Source of the DNA: Mastigamoeba balamuthi
Taxonomy: Eukaryota > Evosea > Mastigamoebida > Mastigamoebidae
DNA length: 64,000 bases
NCBI GenBank assembly: GCA_902651635.1
Contig: CACRSC010000002.1
Coordinates: forward strand, 168,430-232,429
Direction: 5' to 3'
Below are positions 32,745 through 43,618 of the stretch, one piece after another; position 1 is the stretch's first letter; each line of letters starts with the position of its first letter. The notes under the pieces are model-generated. The model searched no databases and was not told the DNA's origin. It was given only the letters and a program-made list of their open reading frames with translations. A program made the position numbers and the translations under genes.

Positions 32745-34052
32745 TCAGTTGCGGGTGCTCGACGTCCTCATGCCCGAGGGCGGGCGCTGCTCGGCCCCCG
32801 CGGGCCCCTGCGCCCGGGGCGACGCCGCGGCGCCGGGGACGGGCGCGAGGGTCTTGCGCGAGGCCGAGGTGGCGGCCGAGGCGGAGGCGGCGGCGTCGGC
32901 CCTGCGGGGCAGCGCCATGATCATCGAGGCGGCCTTGAGCGGCGGGGCGCCGGCCTGCTGCGGCGACTGCTGCGCCTGCTGCTGCTCGCCCTCGTGGCCC
33001 ACGCGCGAGACGACGCCGCGCAGCTGCGAGTTCTCCTCTGCGAGCTGCATGACGAGCTTGCGCAGCGACTCGACGGTCACCTGCTCGCCGATGGCCTGCG
33101 CCGTCTGCAGCCCCTGCGCGCCCTGCGAGGCCTCGGGGCCCCGGGGCGACTGCAGCGCGCCGCCGGGCCCGCCGCCCGCGCCGCCGCGGCCGTTGTGCTG
33201 CGAGCTGAGCGAGGAGAAGGAGTCGAGGCGCAGCGCCAGCTGGTCGCGCTCCTCGAGCAGGCGCTTGCGCTCGGCGCCGAAGCGGCGCTCCATCTCGGCG
33301 ATCTGCTCCTGCAGCAGCGAGACCTCTGCGCGGTGCGAGCGCGTCAGCTGGTCCTTGCACTCGGCCATGCTCATGTCCTTCTCCACCTCGGCCCGCCGTA
33401 TCTGCTGCCCCGCGGCCACCAGCTGCTGCTCCAGCAGCGACACCGTGTGCACCGCCCGCTTGAGCTGGCTCTGCAGCTGCCGGCTCTCGGTCTTGAGCTT
33501 CTCGTTGGTCTCCCTCTGTGCCGCCGGGTGTCAGAGGGGCGCTCAACACAATTGATTCGCCGCCCGCACGCCCGCAGCAGCAGCGGGAAGACTTACACGC
33601 CCACGCGCGTGCATTGGGGAGGACTCGCGCAGGCCAGAAGAGTAGAAGAGGGCCCCCCACCCCAAGCAGGCGCGGGACACGTCACACAACTGACTCGGGG
33701 CGGCGGAGTCCCAGCGGGAGCGGACCTCCATCTGGTGGTACTCTGCGCACGAGGGCGCGATAAGCTTCACGACCGTCTCCGACATGTTGGCCTCGGCGGG
33801 CACGATCTGGGCCTCGAGCACGCGGATCTTCTCGCGGAGCCTGTGGTTCTCCTGGCTCGTCTCCTCGAGCGCCAGCAGCGTCTTGACGTGCTCGGCCCGC
33901 AGCAGCTCCAGCGGAGCCAGCGCGGGCACGCCCAGCGCCGAGGCCGTGCCGCCGCCCTGGCCCAGCTTGTCTCGAAGTGCGGCCTGCGCGGCCGCCGCGA
34001 AGCCCACGTGGGCGCCGAGGCCCTCGAGGCCGCCGCCGTTCTGCGCTGCCAT
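32745..34052 (-). CDS. Coiled-coil protein, 376 aa
   Basis: Unrecognised structural or adaptor protein. Exon 1 is 34052-33691 and exon 2 is 33513-32745; the donor GTTGTG and acceptor CAGAG keep frame (377 codons). Residues about 45-80 (ETSQENHRLREKIRVLEAQI) and about 125-240 (ETNEKLKTESRQLQSQLKRA, SLLQEQIAEMERRFGAERKR) are strong heptad-bearing coiled coils. A further helix, ESLRKLVMQLAEENSQL, precedes a Ser/Ala/Pro tail. A conserved-looking block between the coils (SETVVKLIAPSCAEYHQMEV) may be a family signature I do not know. It lies tail-to-tail with VPS28. A GATATC-type motif lies about 60 bp upstream of the ATG. Confidence 0.7.
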
Positions 34053-34367
34053 CCCCGCCGGTCGCGCTATTTTTGGCCCACACGGGATCTGCCGCGATTC
34101 GAGGCCCTGATATCCCCCAAGATACGGGCGGCATGCGAGCGTGCGCTGATCGTGCCCACCACCCATCACCGCATCTCTCTGTGGTGTGTGTGTGGGGGGC
34201 GCACTGCCTGGGGACGACAGCGAGACAGCGACTCAGACCAAAGACACAGAGTTCAGGTTCAGGGCAGAAGTCGGTGAATGTTCCCGCAGACGTCACCAGA
34301 AGTACATAAATTTACGCAAGCAGTTGATCGGCCACAACACAACGCGGAGCAGACACCCACAGCACAC

Positions 34368-35042
34368 ATGGGCGACAACAGCAACAACGCCGCCAGCCCC
34401 GCGCAGCAGAGTCTGATGCGGCGCCTGCGGAGCGACTACGACTACGGGCTCATCGACCACCTCGAGCTGCGCGGCAGCTGCGCCACAGCCCACCCCCGTG
34501 GAGGCACGCAGGCCCCTCCCCCGCCCTCTGCGACCCTCGGGGACACTGGGGGGACACTCGACTGACCGTCCACGCCCAGACGGCACACTCGACGTGGAGT
34601 GGGTGGCCTCAGGGGTTGCCAAGAGGGCGTCGGGGGATGCCTGGGCTGCCACTGTCTGCAGGGGCAAGCCCTCCCAGCAGGACCTCGACGCCATCACAGT
34701 CGTCTACAGGGACCAGACCCGTGCCACCCTCGGTGCCATTAAGCACCAACTCGCTGGGCCTGAGGCTGCAGGCTGTGCGCTGCCCGCTACTCCCGTACGC
34801 CTGGCGCCCACCCGATTTGCTCTGACATAGGCAAAGCAAGCTGTTTGAATTATGGACTTCTAACAGCATCGGGGGCTTGTGGGCAGGGCGGTGACTACCG
34901 CAGGAGTTCCCTGAGTGCCCACGAGGTCGCTGAGCTGCTAGGATCGCTGCAGGTGCACATGGAGCGCTTGTCGTTGGAGTGCAGTGCGATGGCAGCTACG
35001 GTGGCAGCCCTGAAGTCAGCTCTGCTCGACCACAGCAAATAA
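34368..35042 (+). CDS. Small unknown protein, 166 aa, three exons
   Basis: Unrecognised. Exons 34368-34497, 34580-34794 and 34887-35042 join in phase (donors GTGGAG and GTACGC). The N-terminus is polar (MGDNSNNAASPAQQS, RRLRSDYDYGLIDHLEL). The middle reads HGTLDVEWVASGVAKRASGD and DLDAITVVYRDQTRATLGAI. The C-terminus is a helix (SAHEVAELLGSLQVHMERLS) typical of an oligomerising segment. An AATAAA (35041-35046) overlaps the TAA stop, and a tRNA gene begins 10 bp beyond it, so the 3' UTR must be very short or must run through the tRNA. Confidence 0.6.
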
Positions 35043-35051
35043 TAAAATGTT

Positions 35052-35122
35052 GGGCTCTGCCCGGAATCGAACCGGGGCCACCTGTACCCTAAACAGGTAT
35101 TTTACCACTAAACTACAGAGCC
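35052..35122 (-). tRNA. tRNA-Pro(AGG), copy 1
   Basis: 71 nt. Acceptor GGCTCTG/CAGAGCC with discriminator C (typical of eukaryotic tRNA-Pro). D-arm GTTT/AAAT; anticodon arm CCTGT TTAGGGT ACAGG giving anticodon AGG with G37; T-arm CCCGG TTCGATT CCGGG. No intron and no encoded CCA. TTTT follows within 20 nt as a Pol III stop. Confidence 0.95.
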
Positions 35123-35425
35123 TATTACATATAAATATATAATGGACATTTCACTGTTCTTCTTATTTGTTTTCCGAGTACTGTCTGAGTACAGCATTCT
35201 CCAGGAGTGCTCTCCCATTAGTTGAGTGAAAAACAAGCAATACAATACCATGATCACATTTTTCAGTTGTCTGACTGAATCTTACTCATAGCATATTCAA
35301 ACAAAGGAATTGACTGGTTTCTTATTAACAAACTCTGACCATCACTGTAAAGATCATCTCAGATTTGCACAGGAAAATTTGGAACAAGATTGAACATCTG
35401 TGCTTTTAAAGATAAGATAACATTT
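35123..35425. other. AT-rich spacer
   Basis: About 300 bp of AT-rich DNA with no gene. It ends in the 16-bp target-site copy AGATAAGATAACATTT (35410-35425). Confidence 0.6.
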
Positions 35426-37205
35426 ATCATAGTGACGGATGGGTCATACGACCCAAGCTCAGGCAAGATGGCAATGGCCATAGTAGTGGACGGACACCCA
35501 GACATGAACGAAGCCATACAAGTCACGGGCGTCTGTGCCTCATGGACACCGGAACTACGCGCAGTCGAATATGCGACAGAAATCATGGACCCGACCTCCA
35601 AATGCATCATAGCATGCGACAATGACCTGATAGTTAACACACTAAATAAAGGAGACCTCACTACAGTAGTAGACAAAGATGCAGTCCGTAGATTCATCTG
35701 ACTATGTGAACTCGCACAAGCCAATGGAGGCAATGTTATACTCCAGCACATCCATAGCCATCAATTGGAAGGACGAGGGCAGGAAAGCGATACCACAAAA
35801 GCCCATATTGCACAGGATAATCTATGATGGGGAACTGAATTACAGAGGGTCATCTACCTGAATGTGAAAGCAGACCAGCTAGCACAACAGGCATTGACAC
35901 TAGACAGAAGATGCCATGAACCGGACCATCCATTGTGGGGGATAGAGCTCGCCTTCATCCAAGAACTCACCATGGTAGCACCACCGAAGCCCATGCACAA
36001 CTTCCACACAGTGTTCAGTATCGCCAGGCGACACCGCCTGCACTGCTGCGAAGCAGCAGAGACAGCTGCAGGAATGACAAAAATCCCCCTGGTCCTCCTC
36101 CATGAATTAACCAGAAAACAAGCCCAGCAAATGAGAGGCCTCCGATGGCACCAAGCCATCATGGGCACCTATCACACACAATAACACACAAGCAGTGACC
36201 CCCACACGAGTGTGAAATGACCTGGCCCCCTGCACGCGGCTACATTGGAGTGACCCCAGATGCCCCTTCTGTACTAAAAAAGCTGACTTCCTGACCCACC
36301 GTCTCTGGACCTGCCCCCAACAGAATCAATGGTGCACCAAACTCACTAGCATCATAGGAATACCCCAAACAGAGCTGAAGTTATGGGCACACGCCCAAGC
36401 TACCAAAAACAAAGACGCAGCCCCCATACACTACACACTAGCATATGAAACTTGGGCCAAGAACCAACAATCGAAAAAAACAGCTCGAAATACAGGAAGA
36501 ATGGGTTGCCACCATGCGAGACTGGCTGGAAGGCATGAGTCACATAGACAACCAAAAGGCACACGAAGCACAAAAGAGACTGACCCCCGGAGATACCACC
36601 AAAACCCCCTTCAACTGCCCAGACACCACCCGTCCCACAAAACGCCCCAGACTGCCCACAAGATGACAGAGGACCTTTACGGTCACCGAGCCAACACTAG
36701 AAGACATGCAACACAAGGGCACACAGCAAACACCTCTCACACCGATCCGACCACAACCAAAAAAACTGCACCACACAGCCTCCGTATCACACCGCCAGAC
36801 CACCCTAACCGCACCATAAGTGAAGCCTCAGGCAGCACTACCACCTCCAACAGTCAACAAAAGGGCCATATCAGACATATCCAATGTCTTAGCGTCAGAT
36901 GCTGCCGTCATCAAAAGTGCCCTCAAATGCCGGCGCACCCCGAACATTGATCGTAACCACACCATAATCAACATGTTCATCAAGTACACGGACAAGGCAA
37001 GGATCCAACAACAGGACGCGGTTCTGGAACCAGTACTCCTGGAACCGCCCCTGAACATACCCCCCCAGGCCACACAACACACACGCCCCCCCCAAACACA
37101 CCACCCACCATAACACCCCTCACCCCCCCCCCTCCCCCCCAACGCCCCTGGCCTGAAAGGGCTCATCCCTCACTGGTAGCGGAATGGGAAACAATGTTTC
37201 TTCTC
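35426..37205 (+). mobile_element. 5'-truncated LINE (non-LTR retrotransposon) with target-site duplication
   Basis: Flanked by a perfect 16-bp direct repeat AGATAAGATAACATTT (35410-35425 and 37206-37221). The insert begins exactly inside the RNase H domain of the second ORF: TDGSYDP (first Asp), ELRAVEYATEIMD (Glu), CDNDLIVNTLN (Asp), HIHSHQ and NVKADQLAQQAL (last Asp). A CCHC-type motif, CPFCTKKADFLTHRLWTCP, lies at about 36258-36315, as in LINE C-termini. The reverse transcriptase and everything upstream are missing, as expected from abortive target-primed reverse transcription. In-frame stops are present (for example TGA at 35699 and near 35827), so it is dead. The 3' end has Pro/Thr-rich coding and C-runs but no poly(A). 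It is clearly richer in GC than its AT-rich target. Confidence 0.88.
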
Positions 37206-37221
37206 AGATAAGATAACATTT

Positions 37222-38081
37222 TGTATTAATAGTAAGAAAGATATGAATATGATCTGATATTTAAACTGATAAGTATGCCTTAGATGAATGGGGCTGTTTC
37301 TTAGTCATTGACTTTAGTGAGAATAAAGCATACAAAATCAACTTAATTCTAATTACAAGTTAACATATCAGTAAAGAAAGATCATTTCTGCAAATTTGTC
37401 TATGGTGGCCTATCTTCAGTTCCATTGAAAAAGTTTGAGAACTATTCAAAGTACTGTACTGCTTAGGATTTCCGGAAATTTCAAGAATTAACTTGTATCA
37501 TTAATAAAGAGTAAAGGTCACTTTCTATAGATTTGACTTCATCCACATCATATTAGTAGTAGATAAAAGAACTAATAGTAACTTTATCCTGTATTTGTAA
37601 TTAGCACTTTGCCTACTAAAATATCTGCCTCTTTAGTCTCTTTGGCAAGCACGGTTGCTCTTCTAAAGTAAAGTCAAACTCAGTATTCAGATTATAACAA
37701 ATATACTCTTCTAATTCATTATAAAAAGAATGTCTGAGAATCCATAAGAGAAATATCATTACTGAGTAACTTGCTAACTGAAGACCTTCATTCATATTAT
37801 CCTGAGGATAAGAATTTGTTCATATTATTCTGAGACAATAATAAGGTTATTCACCCTTTTACTATCAATAAGAAATAAATAGGTCATATTCTGATATATC
37901 ATTGGAATTCTAATGCCTTTAAATACTCTGATATTAGTTTGGATTATTATGAATTAATCTGGCAACTTGTAAAATTATACAGAATAAGAGTATTAAACTC
38001 TTAAAGAAGTCTGATAACATTAGTTCCCAATTAATCATCGAAAAACTGATACTATAAATTTGAATTCTGCTACATGTATAA
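37222..38081. other. AT-rich spacer
   Basis: 860 bp of AT-rich DNA with no gene, ending just before the next tRNA. No tandem repeat or known motif stands out. Confidence 0.6.
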
Positions 38082-38152
38082 GGCTCTGTAGTTTAGTGGT
38101 AAAATACCTGTTTAGGGTACAGGTGGCCCCGGTTCGATTCCGGGCAGAGCCC
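38082..38152 (+). tRNA. tRNA-Pro(AGG), copy 2
   Basis: All 71 bases are identical to copy 1, opposite strand. Copies 1 and 2 are divergent and share a 2.96-kb upstream interval that holds the LINE. Only T pairs follow the gene, so the Pol III stop is weak. Confidence 0.95.
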
Positions 38153-39290
38153 AATACCTTATTACTCTAGCAGTTTAGAAAGAAGACATAACTTATGATT
38201 TGTCCACTCTCGAGAAAGATAGGTTAATGTTATTATGTTTCGGAATGTTGTCAGAAAGAAATGTTGATGCTCTTAAGGTCCAGATAACAGTGCACCAACA
38301 CAATTAAAATAGAAATAGAAAGATAAGATACTTAGAGTTTCCAGATAGAACAAGAACAAATAGACAAAGAGTGGCCAGAACCTCTTTCTCTGACCCTGTT
38401 CTTGATGCCCTATAGTTTTTCTTTATAAGCTCAACTATACTCTCTTCTCTCCCTATTGGGCTTTCTCATTCTCTTCTCTTAAGAACAATCATAAAATGCA
38501 AATCCTATGTTAAACTGTCTATCAATTGGTATTTGTATGAGTAAAGACAGGGCAGGGGTCTAATCAGTGTACAAATGTAGCATCATGAAGTAGACCCATA
38601 CAGTATGATCAGATCCCACTCTATTCTTGGTTTTAAAGTCGACTGCAATTTTAGCAGATACTCTATAGTAGTTTTTGCAATCTGCATATCTTTATCTGAA
38701 GAGATAATTCAAGTACATTTGTGGTGCTTTGCATGGTCTGCAACAGTGATCCTGCCAGAACTGAGCTGTTTTTTATACTGATTTTGCCTATTATGCACCA
38801 GTAAAGATTGACAATATTATTAAGCTATTTTTAAAACCTAAATGCACTTTATCGTGGTTATATCAGCCAATTCAGTTGGTTTTGGCAAGCACTGTATTAC
38901 TTAATAAGCAGCATAAGATCAAGATCATATTTCTTATTCTCTGTCTATTCGGATTGAAAAAACAAACTTTATGTCATTTCTATTCCAGAAACGCGATTTC
39001 ATAATGTTACACTTAAGGTAGAAACAAGTTCAATTTTAAAAATTCACTACAATGGGTAGGCATGCTGAATCTTCACAACGTTGAGAGTTAACTGTAGGTG
39101 CAGACAACTCAAACTTTTCGTAGGCAGACAGACACTCTTATATGTGTCATTGCAAGTTTTATGCACCTACTAACCCTCACTCTTCGTTATTTGCTTCATT
39201 CCTCTCAATGACTGGGTCTGAGGTTTCATTGTTCCTCAATACTGAGAGAGATCACCAGTGCTGGCCATCAGCTACACTAGACAAGAAGAT
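38153..39290. other. AT-rich interval without recognised gene
   Basis: About 1.1 kb, AT-rich, with short frames only. No tRNA, repeat or protein similarity seen. Confidence 0.5.
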
Positions 39291-39845
39291 ATGGGTTTCA
39301 GAATGACCAGGAGGAGAATAAGTATGAGAACAAAATTGAAGGCAATGCGAGTGAGAAGGAGAAGAAGCATCCTAAGAAAAAAAAGCACTAAACCCAAGGC
39401 ACCACCACATACACCTCACTGTGCCATCTGTGACCTTATGGACCATATCAGCAAGATGAAGCATGCAGCAACATGGGTGACATACATGAAGTATCAGACT
39501 GAGGATCTTAAGATTGTGTTATGCAACAGTACAACACTGTATGAATATCAAGATCACACATATCATGCTTCATGCACCACTATAGTTCTGCATGATGAAC
39601 AAGCTTCTCAGATCCCTCAGTGCTCTGTGCTCTCTCATACAGCACCACTCACTTTTTCTATCTCACTTTTTCCAATTGATCTTACCATTTTCAACAGTTT
39701 TGTGCAGACTACTTGGTTGCTACTAGTTCAGAGGTGCAATATCATCCTGTTCAAGCATCTGATGATTGAGCAGATCAGGTGCTGGGCAAATTCTATCAGT
39801 GAGAACATGATGACTGTCAGTGCAGCATATGGTATTTTCATCTAA
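39291..39845 (+). CDS. Orphan AT-rich reading frame, 184 codons
   Basis: Unrecognised. It is an uninterrupted frame in AT-rich DNA, where such length by chance is less likely than in GC-rich parts. It starts very basic (RRRISMRTKLKAMRVRRRRS), then has a Cys/His cluster (HCAICDLMDHISKMKHAATW, YHASCTTIVLHDEQ) that could be a zinc-binding unit, and a hydrophobic end (WLLLVQRCNIILFKHLM). Codon use is AT-rich, unlike neighbouring host genes, and there are no introns. It could belong to a mobile element or be a decayed gene. No family is claimed. Confidence 0.3.
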   Translation: MGFRMTRRRISMRTKLKAMRVRRRRSILRKKSTKPKAPPHTPHCAICDLMDHISKMKHAATWVTYMKYQTEDLKIVLCNSTTLYEYQDHTYHASCTTIVLHDEQASQIPQCSVLSHTAPLTFSISLFPIDLTIFNSFVQTTWLLLVQRCNIILFKHLMIEQIRCWANSISENMMTVSAAYGIFI

Positions 39846-39893
39846 ATGCATCTAAAGATGTTTTTCTCTCTTACTTCCCGTCACTAATGCACA

Positions 39894-39926
39894 GTCACAG
39901 TCTGAGTCACAGTCTGAGTCACAGTT
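39894..39926. repeat. 12-bp tandem repeat
   Basis: CAGTCTGAGTCA repeated about 2.5 times directly before the small frame at 39925. Confidence 0.7.
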
Positions 39927-40079
39927 ATGGCTGCTTCTGAGTCTGCTAAGTGCAAGAGGCATGCTCTAGCTGAAGGTGATGATGACAAGGGCAGTGAGGG
40001 TGAGTATGAGGTCCAGTGCAAGTGCATAACACATACATTCCATAAACCACTCTGCTCCTGCAAAAAAGATCTTGTCTGA
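39925..40079 (+). CDS. Tiny Cys-rich reading frame (about 50 aa)
   Basis: Starts ATGGCTGCTTCTGAG. Reads as a polar, acidic stretch (AEGDDDKGSEGEYEVQ) and then a cysteine cluster (CKCITHTFHKPLCSCKK) before TGA. The acidic EGEYEV run is reminiscent of chromodomain starts, but the frame is too short to claim that. It may be an exon of a larger, decayed gene. Confidence 0.2.
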
Positions 40080-41218
40080 ATGAGGTAAAGCTTTGGAATT
40101 GATTTTTCCCTACTCTGAATACAATAATATGAAGTTACTTTTCAGGAATCTGGATTCTGTTGTCGGAATTTTTTAGTTTTAGTCAAGATGTAAAATGTGA
40201 GTATTATTGGACAATACACTGTAAGGCAGTTTGGATCACTGACCTCTTCCTGTTCTTCTTCTCAGTTATGGTTACTAAAGCACTGTTTTCTTACCTAATC
40301 CAGGAATCTCGCCACATTGCCTTTTGCATTCCCTGGTCTCTTGAAGGCGATTTTTGCACTAAGACTTCTGTGGAATCTGGGGTAGTCTGTGTAAGAAACA
40401 ACACAACACCTAATACAAGAAAGATGACGAAATGCATCTCATAGGGCTGAAGAAGACTGGTAAGGGTTTTAAATGCTACAGCTACTTCAGTTTGCCTCAG
40501 CTTGCTTCTGTCTCTGCTTCTTTGGTTTTAGCTAAGTTCTTTCCTGGTCTAAAATTAGCTTCCAAAGGAATCAGCTCAGCTCTGATCCCCCTGGGGGTTC
40601 TTTGTCTCTATAGACCTGTAGAGGCCAGGAGGGTCTACAAAAAGTTGATGCCTTTTTGCCAGGATCTTTTTTGCTGAATCAGAGTGGTACATATTTGCTC
40701 TTCTGCCACTATGCTTTCCGTTCTCAAGGTCAAGTTCATGGTTCTGTAGAGTTTGCATCTGAGATCTATGTGACTGCCTTAAGGTCAGATGACTGCAAGG
40801 GGTTCCAGAGAACCCAGGAACCCACTGCAGCACTGTTTGAGAGTCTGAGAGCCAGATGAGCAGGAGCAGGTGGAAGAAGTGCACAGGGCACAGATCTTGT
40901 CCTCGTGACTGTGATGGCTCTGCAAGGACTTCTTGAGTGTCATCTCAAGACAGAGTGTCTGTGCTATTTGTGCTCTTCATTTTCATATCACACACCAGAA
41001 TGTCTACCACCTAAGGGCAAAGGCAGATGTGTGAAACTGGAAGGCACAAGCTGTGCTTCAGGCCACACACTAGAGTATCAACAGATACAGAAGATCGGAA
41101 GAAAAAGGTCTCTACAGAGATCGTTCTTTGGAGCTTGCCCTCCCATTGTAGTTACAAGATCCTTTTCGCAGTCCTGAGGCACCAAGATTAATCGCAAAAG
41201 ACAATTGAGATAAATATT
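40080..41218. other. AT-rich interval with short open frames
   Basis: Several frames of 67-95 codons (for example 40160-40444, 40432-40677, 40656-40859, 40905-41177, all +) overlap or run on with frame changes. They look more like decayed coding DNA than random sequence, with Cys- and Phe-rich pieces such as CHYAFRSQGQVHGSVEF. No family recognised. Confidence 0.35.
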
Positions 41219-41289
41219 GGGCTCTGCCCGGAATCGAACCGGGGCCACCTGTACCCTAAACAGGTATTTTACCACTAAACTACAGAGCC
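41219..41289 (-). tRNA. tRNA-Pro(AGG), copy 3
   Basis: Identical to copy 1 and in the same orientation. Copies 1 and 3 therefore form direct repeats bracketing a 6.2-kb AT-rich island. GC-rich DNA starts a few bases past its right end. Confidence 0.95.
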
Positions 41290-41399
41290 TCATTCACGGG
41301 ATCAATTGCGACGCCGGCGACTCGGGCTTGATCCTCAACACCCTCATCCCGAACGCTCCGATCGCGGCCCTAGCGACCACACCGCAGCGCAGCGCTCAC

Positions 41400-41564
41400 A
41401 TGAGCCGCCAGCCGCCGCAGCCCACGCGCGACCTGACCGAGGCGTACCTGGCGGTGCGCCGCTGCCACGCCCGCCAGCGATCGCGCGCGTCTCTGGACAG
41501 CGCGTCCGACGGCCTGCGCCGCACACAGCGCTCCCACCTGCTGCAGCGCCCCCAGCCCTTCTCC

Positions 41565-41597
<33 letters not shown>

Positions 41598-43056
41598 TCG
41601 TGGCTGCTGCGCCCCCTCGAGCTCCTCGTCGGCGTCGCAGTCGAGCACCAGCCCAGGTGCTCCGCATGCGGCGTGCTGCCCCTGCCGCCCAGCGCCCTCC
41701 GCCGCTGCGCCATCTGCAGGTCCGCTGCCCCGCTTTCTTTTTCCGAATCTGAGTTGGCCTCAATTGATTCCGCCCTCAATTTCATTATCGGCCGTAATAT
41801 TGCACTTCCTCCCTCGCTCGCTGTCTGCAGAGGGCAGTTCTGCGAGGCGTGCACGCGGCCGGTGCCCGGAGGCGTGCGCGTGGGCGAGGAGAGCGCGTGC
41901 TGCCAGCGGTGCGCGGCGGTGGCCCAGGGCGCCGCCTCTGCGCAGCTGTGGGCCCAGCAGGTCGCCGCTGCGCTGGGCGCCAACGCGCTGGTGCCCCTCT
42001 ACGAGGGCGTCCGCGCGCTGATGGCCGACGCCGCCAAGAAGCAGGCGCACTACGAGTACCTGGCCTCCTCCATCGTCGACCCCGCCTTCGCCCCCTCGCG
42101 CAAGACCGAGGCGGCGCGCAGCATCCTCGACGTGCTGCTCTGCTCTCCCCCCACTCTGTGCTCACCACGCAGAGCGAACAGGCGGCAGGGGAGCAGCAGG
42201 AGAGGGTCGTCGAGGCGCTGAGGAGGCTCGACGAGGCTGTGAGGAGGCTGGCTGCCGCGGCTGCCCAGCCCGGCGTCAGCGCCACCGAGCGGATTGTGGC
42301 CGCCAACGTGCGCGCCGCCGTGGCAAACCTGACCGCCCAGATCGCCCCCGAGTTCAGGCAGAAGTCCGATGTGCGTTGCGTTGCGATGCCTCCCAGGGCT
42401 CGCAGAGACAGCGCCTCACCTGGCCTCTGTCTGCGTTGCGGTTGTGCGTGGGCACAGAAGGTGAAGCAGCAGGAGGTGAGCGTGGCGACGAGCGTCTACA
42501 CGATGCTGCTGAGGCTGCGCTTGGAGGCGCAGGACAACAGCCGCTTCGAGGAGATGTTCGGTAGAGACCTCTCCGAGCTCCTCAAGACCGCCAGGCGGTG
42601 CGCCGCCCACCCGCCGCTGCTGGGCAGTGGGCGCTGAGCTCTCGCGCAGGGACCTCAACGCGGTGGTCATGTCTGCTGGCCTCGACTGGGACGCGCACAT
42701 GGCGCAGGTCAAAGAGCGCGTGGCCAAGTGGGACTCGACCAGCAAGCCCCTCATCTCCAACGCCAACCCCCTGGCTGCCAGGGCCACTGTGCGAGCAGTC
42801 CCCTCCTCTCGTCTACTGCCTCACTGGCGCATGGGGTCAGGCTCCGGCAGGCTCCGAGGCCCCGTTCCTTCGCAAGTGCCTCTCGGTGCTCAGCAGCTGC
42901 CTCAAGGAGCTCGAGTGCGCCATCTCCTCGGTACGATACCTCTGCTCAGCCCCTCCAGATAACTTATCACGTGGCACCCGACAGGAGAAGCTCAGGACAA
43001 CCAAGGACGCCATCGCCATTCTCTCCGACAAAGTTCAGCTGCAGTACAGCGTCTAG
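41400..43056 (+). CDS. FYVE-like zinc-finger protein, 419 aa
   Basis: Exons: 41400-41719, 41831-42131, 42173-42370, 42458-42597, 42650-42788, 42841-42930, 42985-43056; all phases agree. After a Ser-rich N-terminus, residues about 85-135 hold a double zinc-finger pattern: CSAC, then RRCAICRGQFCEACTR with the second pair completed across intron 1, then CCQRC. Its layout is FYVE/ZZ-like but it lacks the RHHC basic patch of true FYVE domains, so PI3P binding is doubtful. The rest is helical (QQVAAALGANALVPLYEGVR, RRLDEAVRRLAAAA, VSVATSVYTMLLRLRLEA, KDAIAILSDKVQLQYSV), like a tethering or adaptor protein. It is a GC-rich host gene wedged between two divergent tRNA-Pro genes in AT-rich surroundings. 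Confidence 0.7.
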
Positions 43057-43618
43057 GGCGCATCTGTGGGGCCTGGAGCTGGTGAGACAGCTGATGTGAG
43101 CTGAGGTTGACTTCACACATATGCTCGGGGTACCTCGAATGGAAAGCCAAGGTCATTCGTTAGATCTGTCTGCCATACTGGCAGTGAGGCCTAGCAGAAT
43201 GCCCTACAAGCAGATGATCCGGCTTCCTGAAGCTCTCCCTCCGTGATACATTTCAAAGAGTATCTCGCAACTGTAATGTTGCCTGTTTTTTATTTTACTT
43301 CAGATTAGCATACCCTTTCAGAATGGTACCTGAAGAACATTGCTCCGAGTAGGGCAGTGACAAATATCGGGGGAAACAGGATTTTTCAAATTGTAAGTGT
43401 GGTTCAGAAGGGTTAAAGTCTATGATACTTCAGTTTGGCTCAACCAACATAGCCACCTGCTTATGAGTCCCAGTAACCACTAATCTAGGAGAATTGCCAT
43501 TCTCACTGACCTACAAATCGCTTCCAAAGGCATTAGACTAAGCTTCGTCCTGCACCGGGGAAAGCAAAATTTATGTCCTATTTGCTGCATTGCAGTAGTG
43601 AAATAATAGTACGAGAAA
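43057..43618. other. AT-rich spacer
   Basis: 562 bp with no gene seen. Base composition drops soon after the stop of the zinc-finger gene. Confidence 0.5.

Noticed and set aside
41650-41900. True FYVE domain (PI3P binding)
   Set aside because: Cysteine spacing is similar but the RHHC basic patch and WxxD start are absent, so only FYVE-like is claimed.
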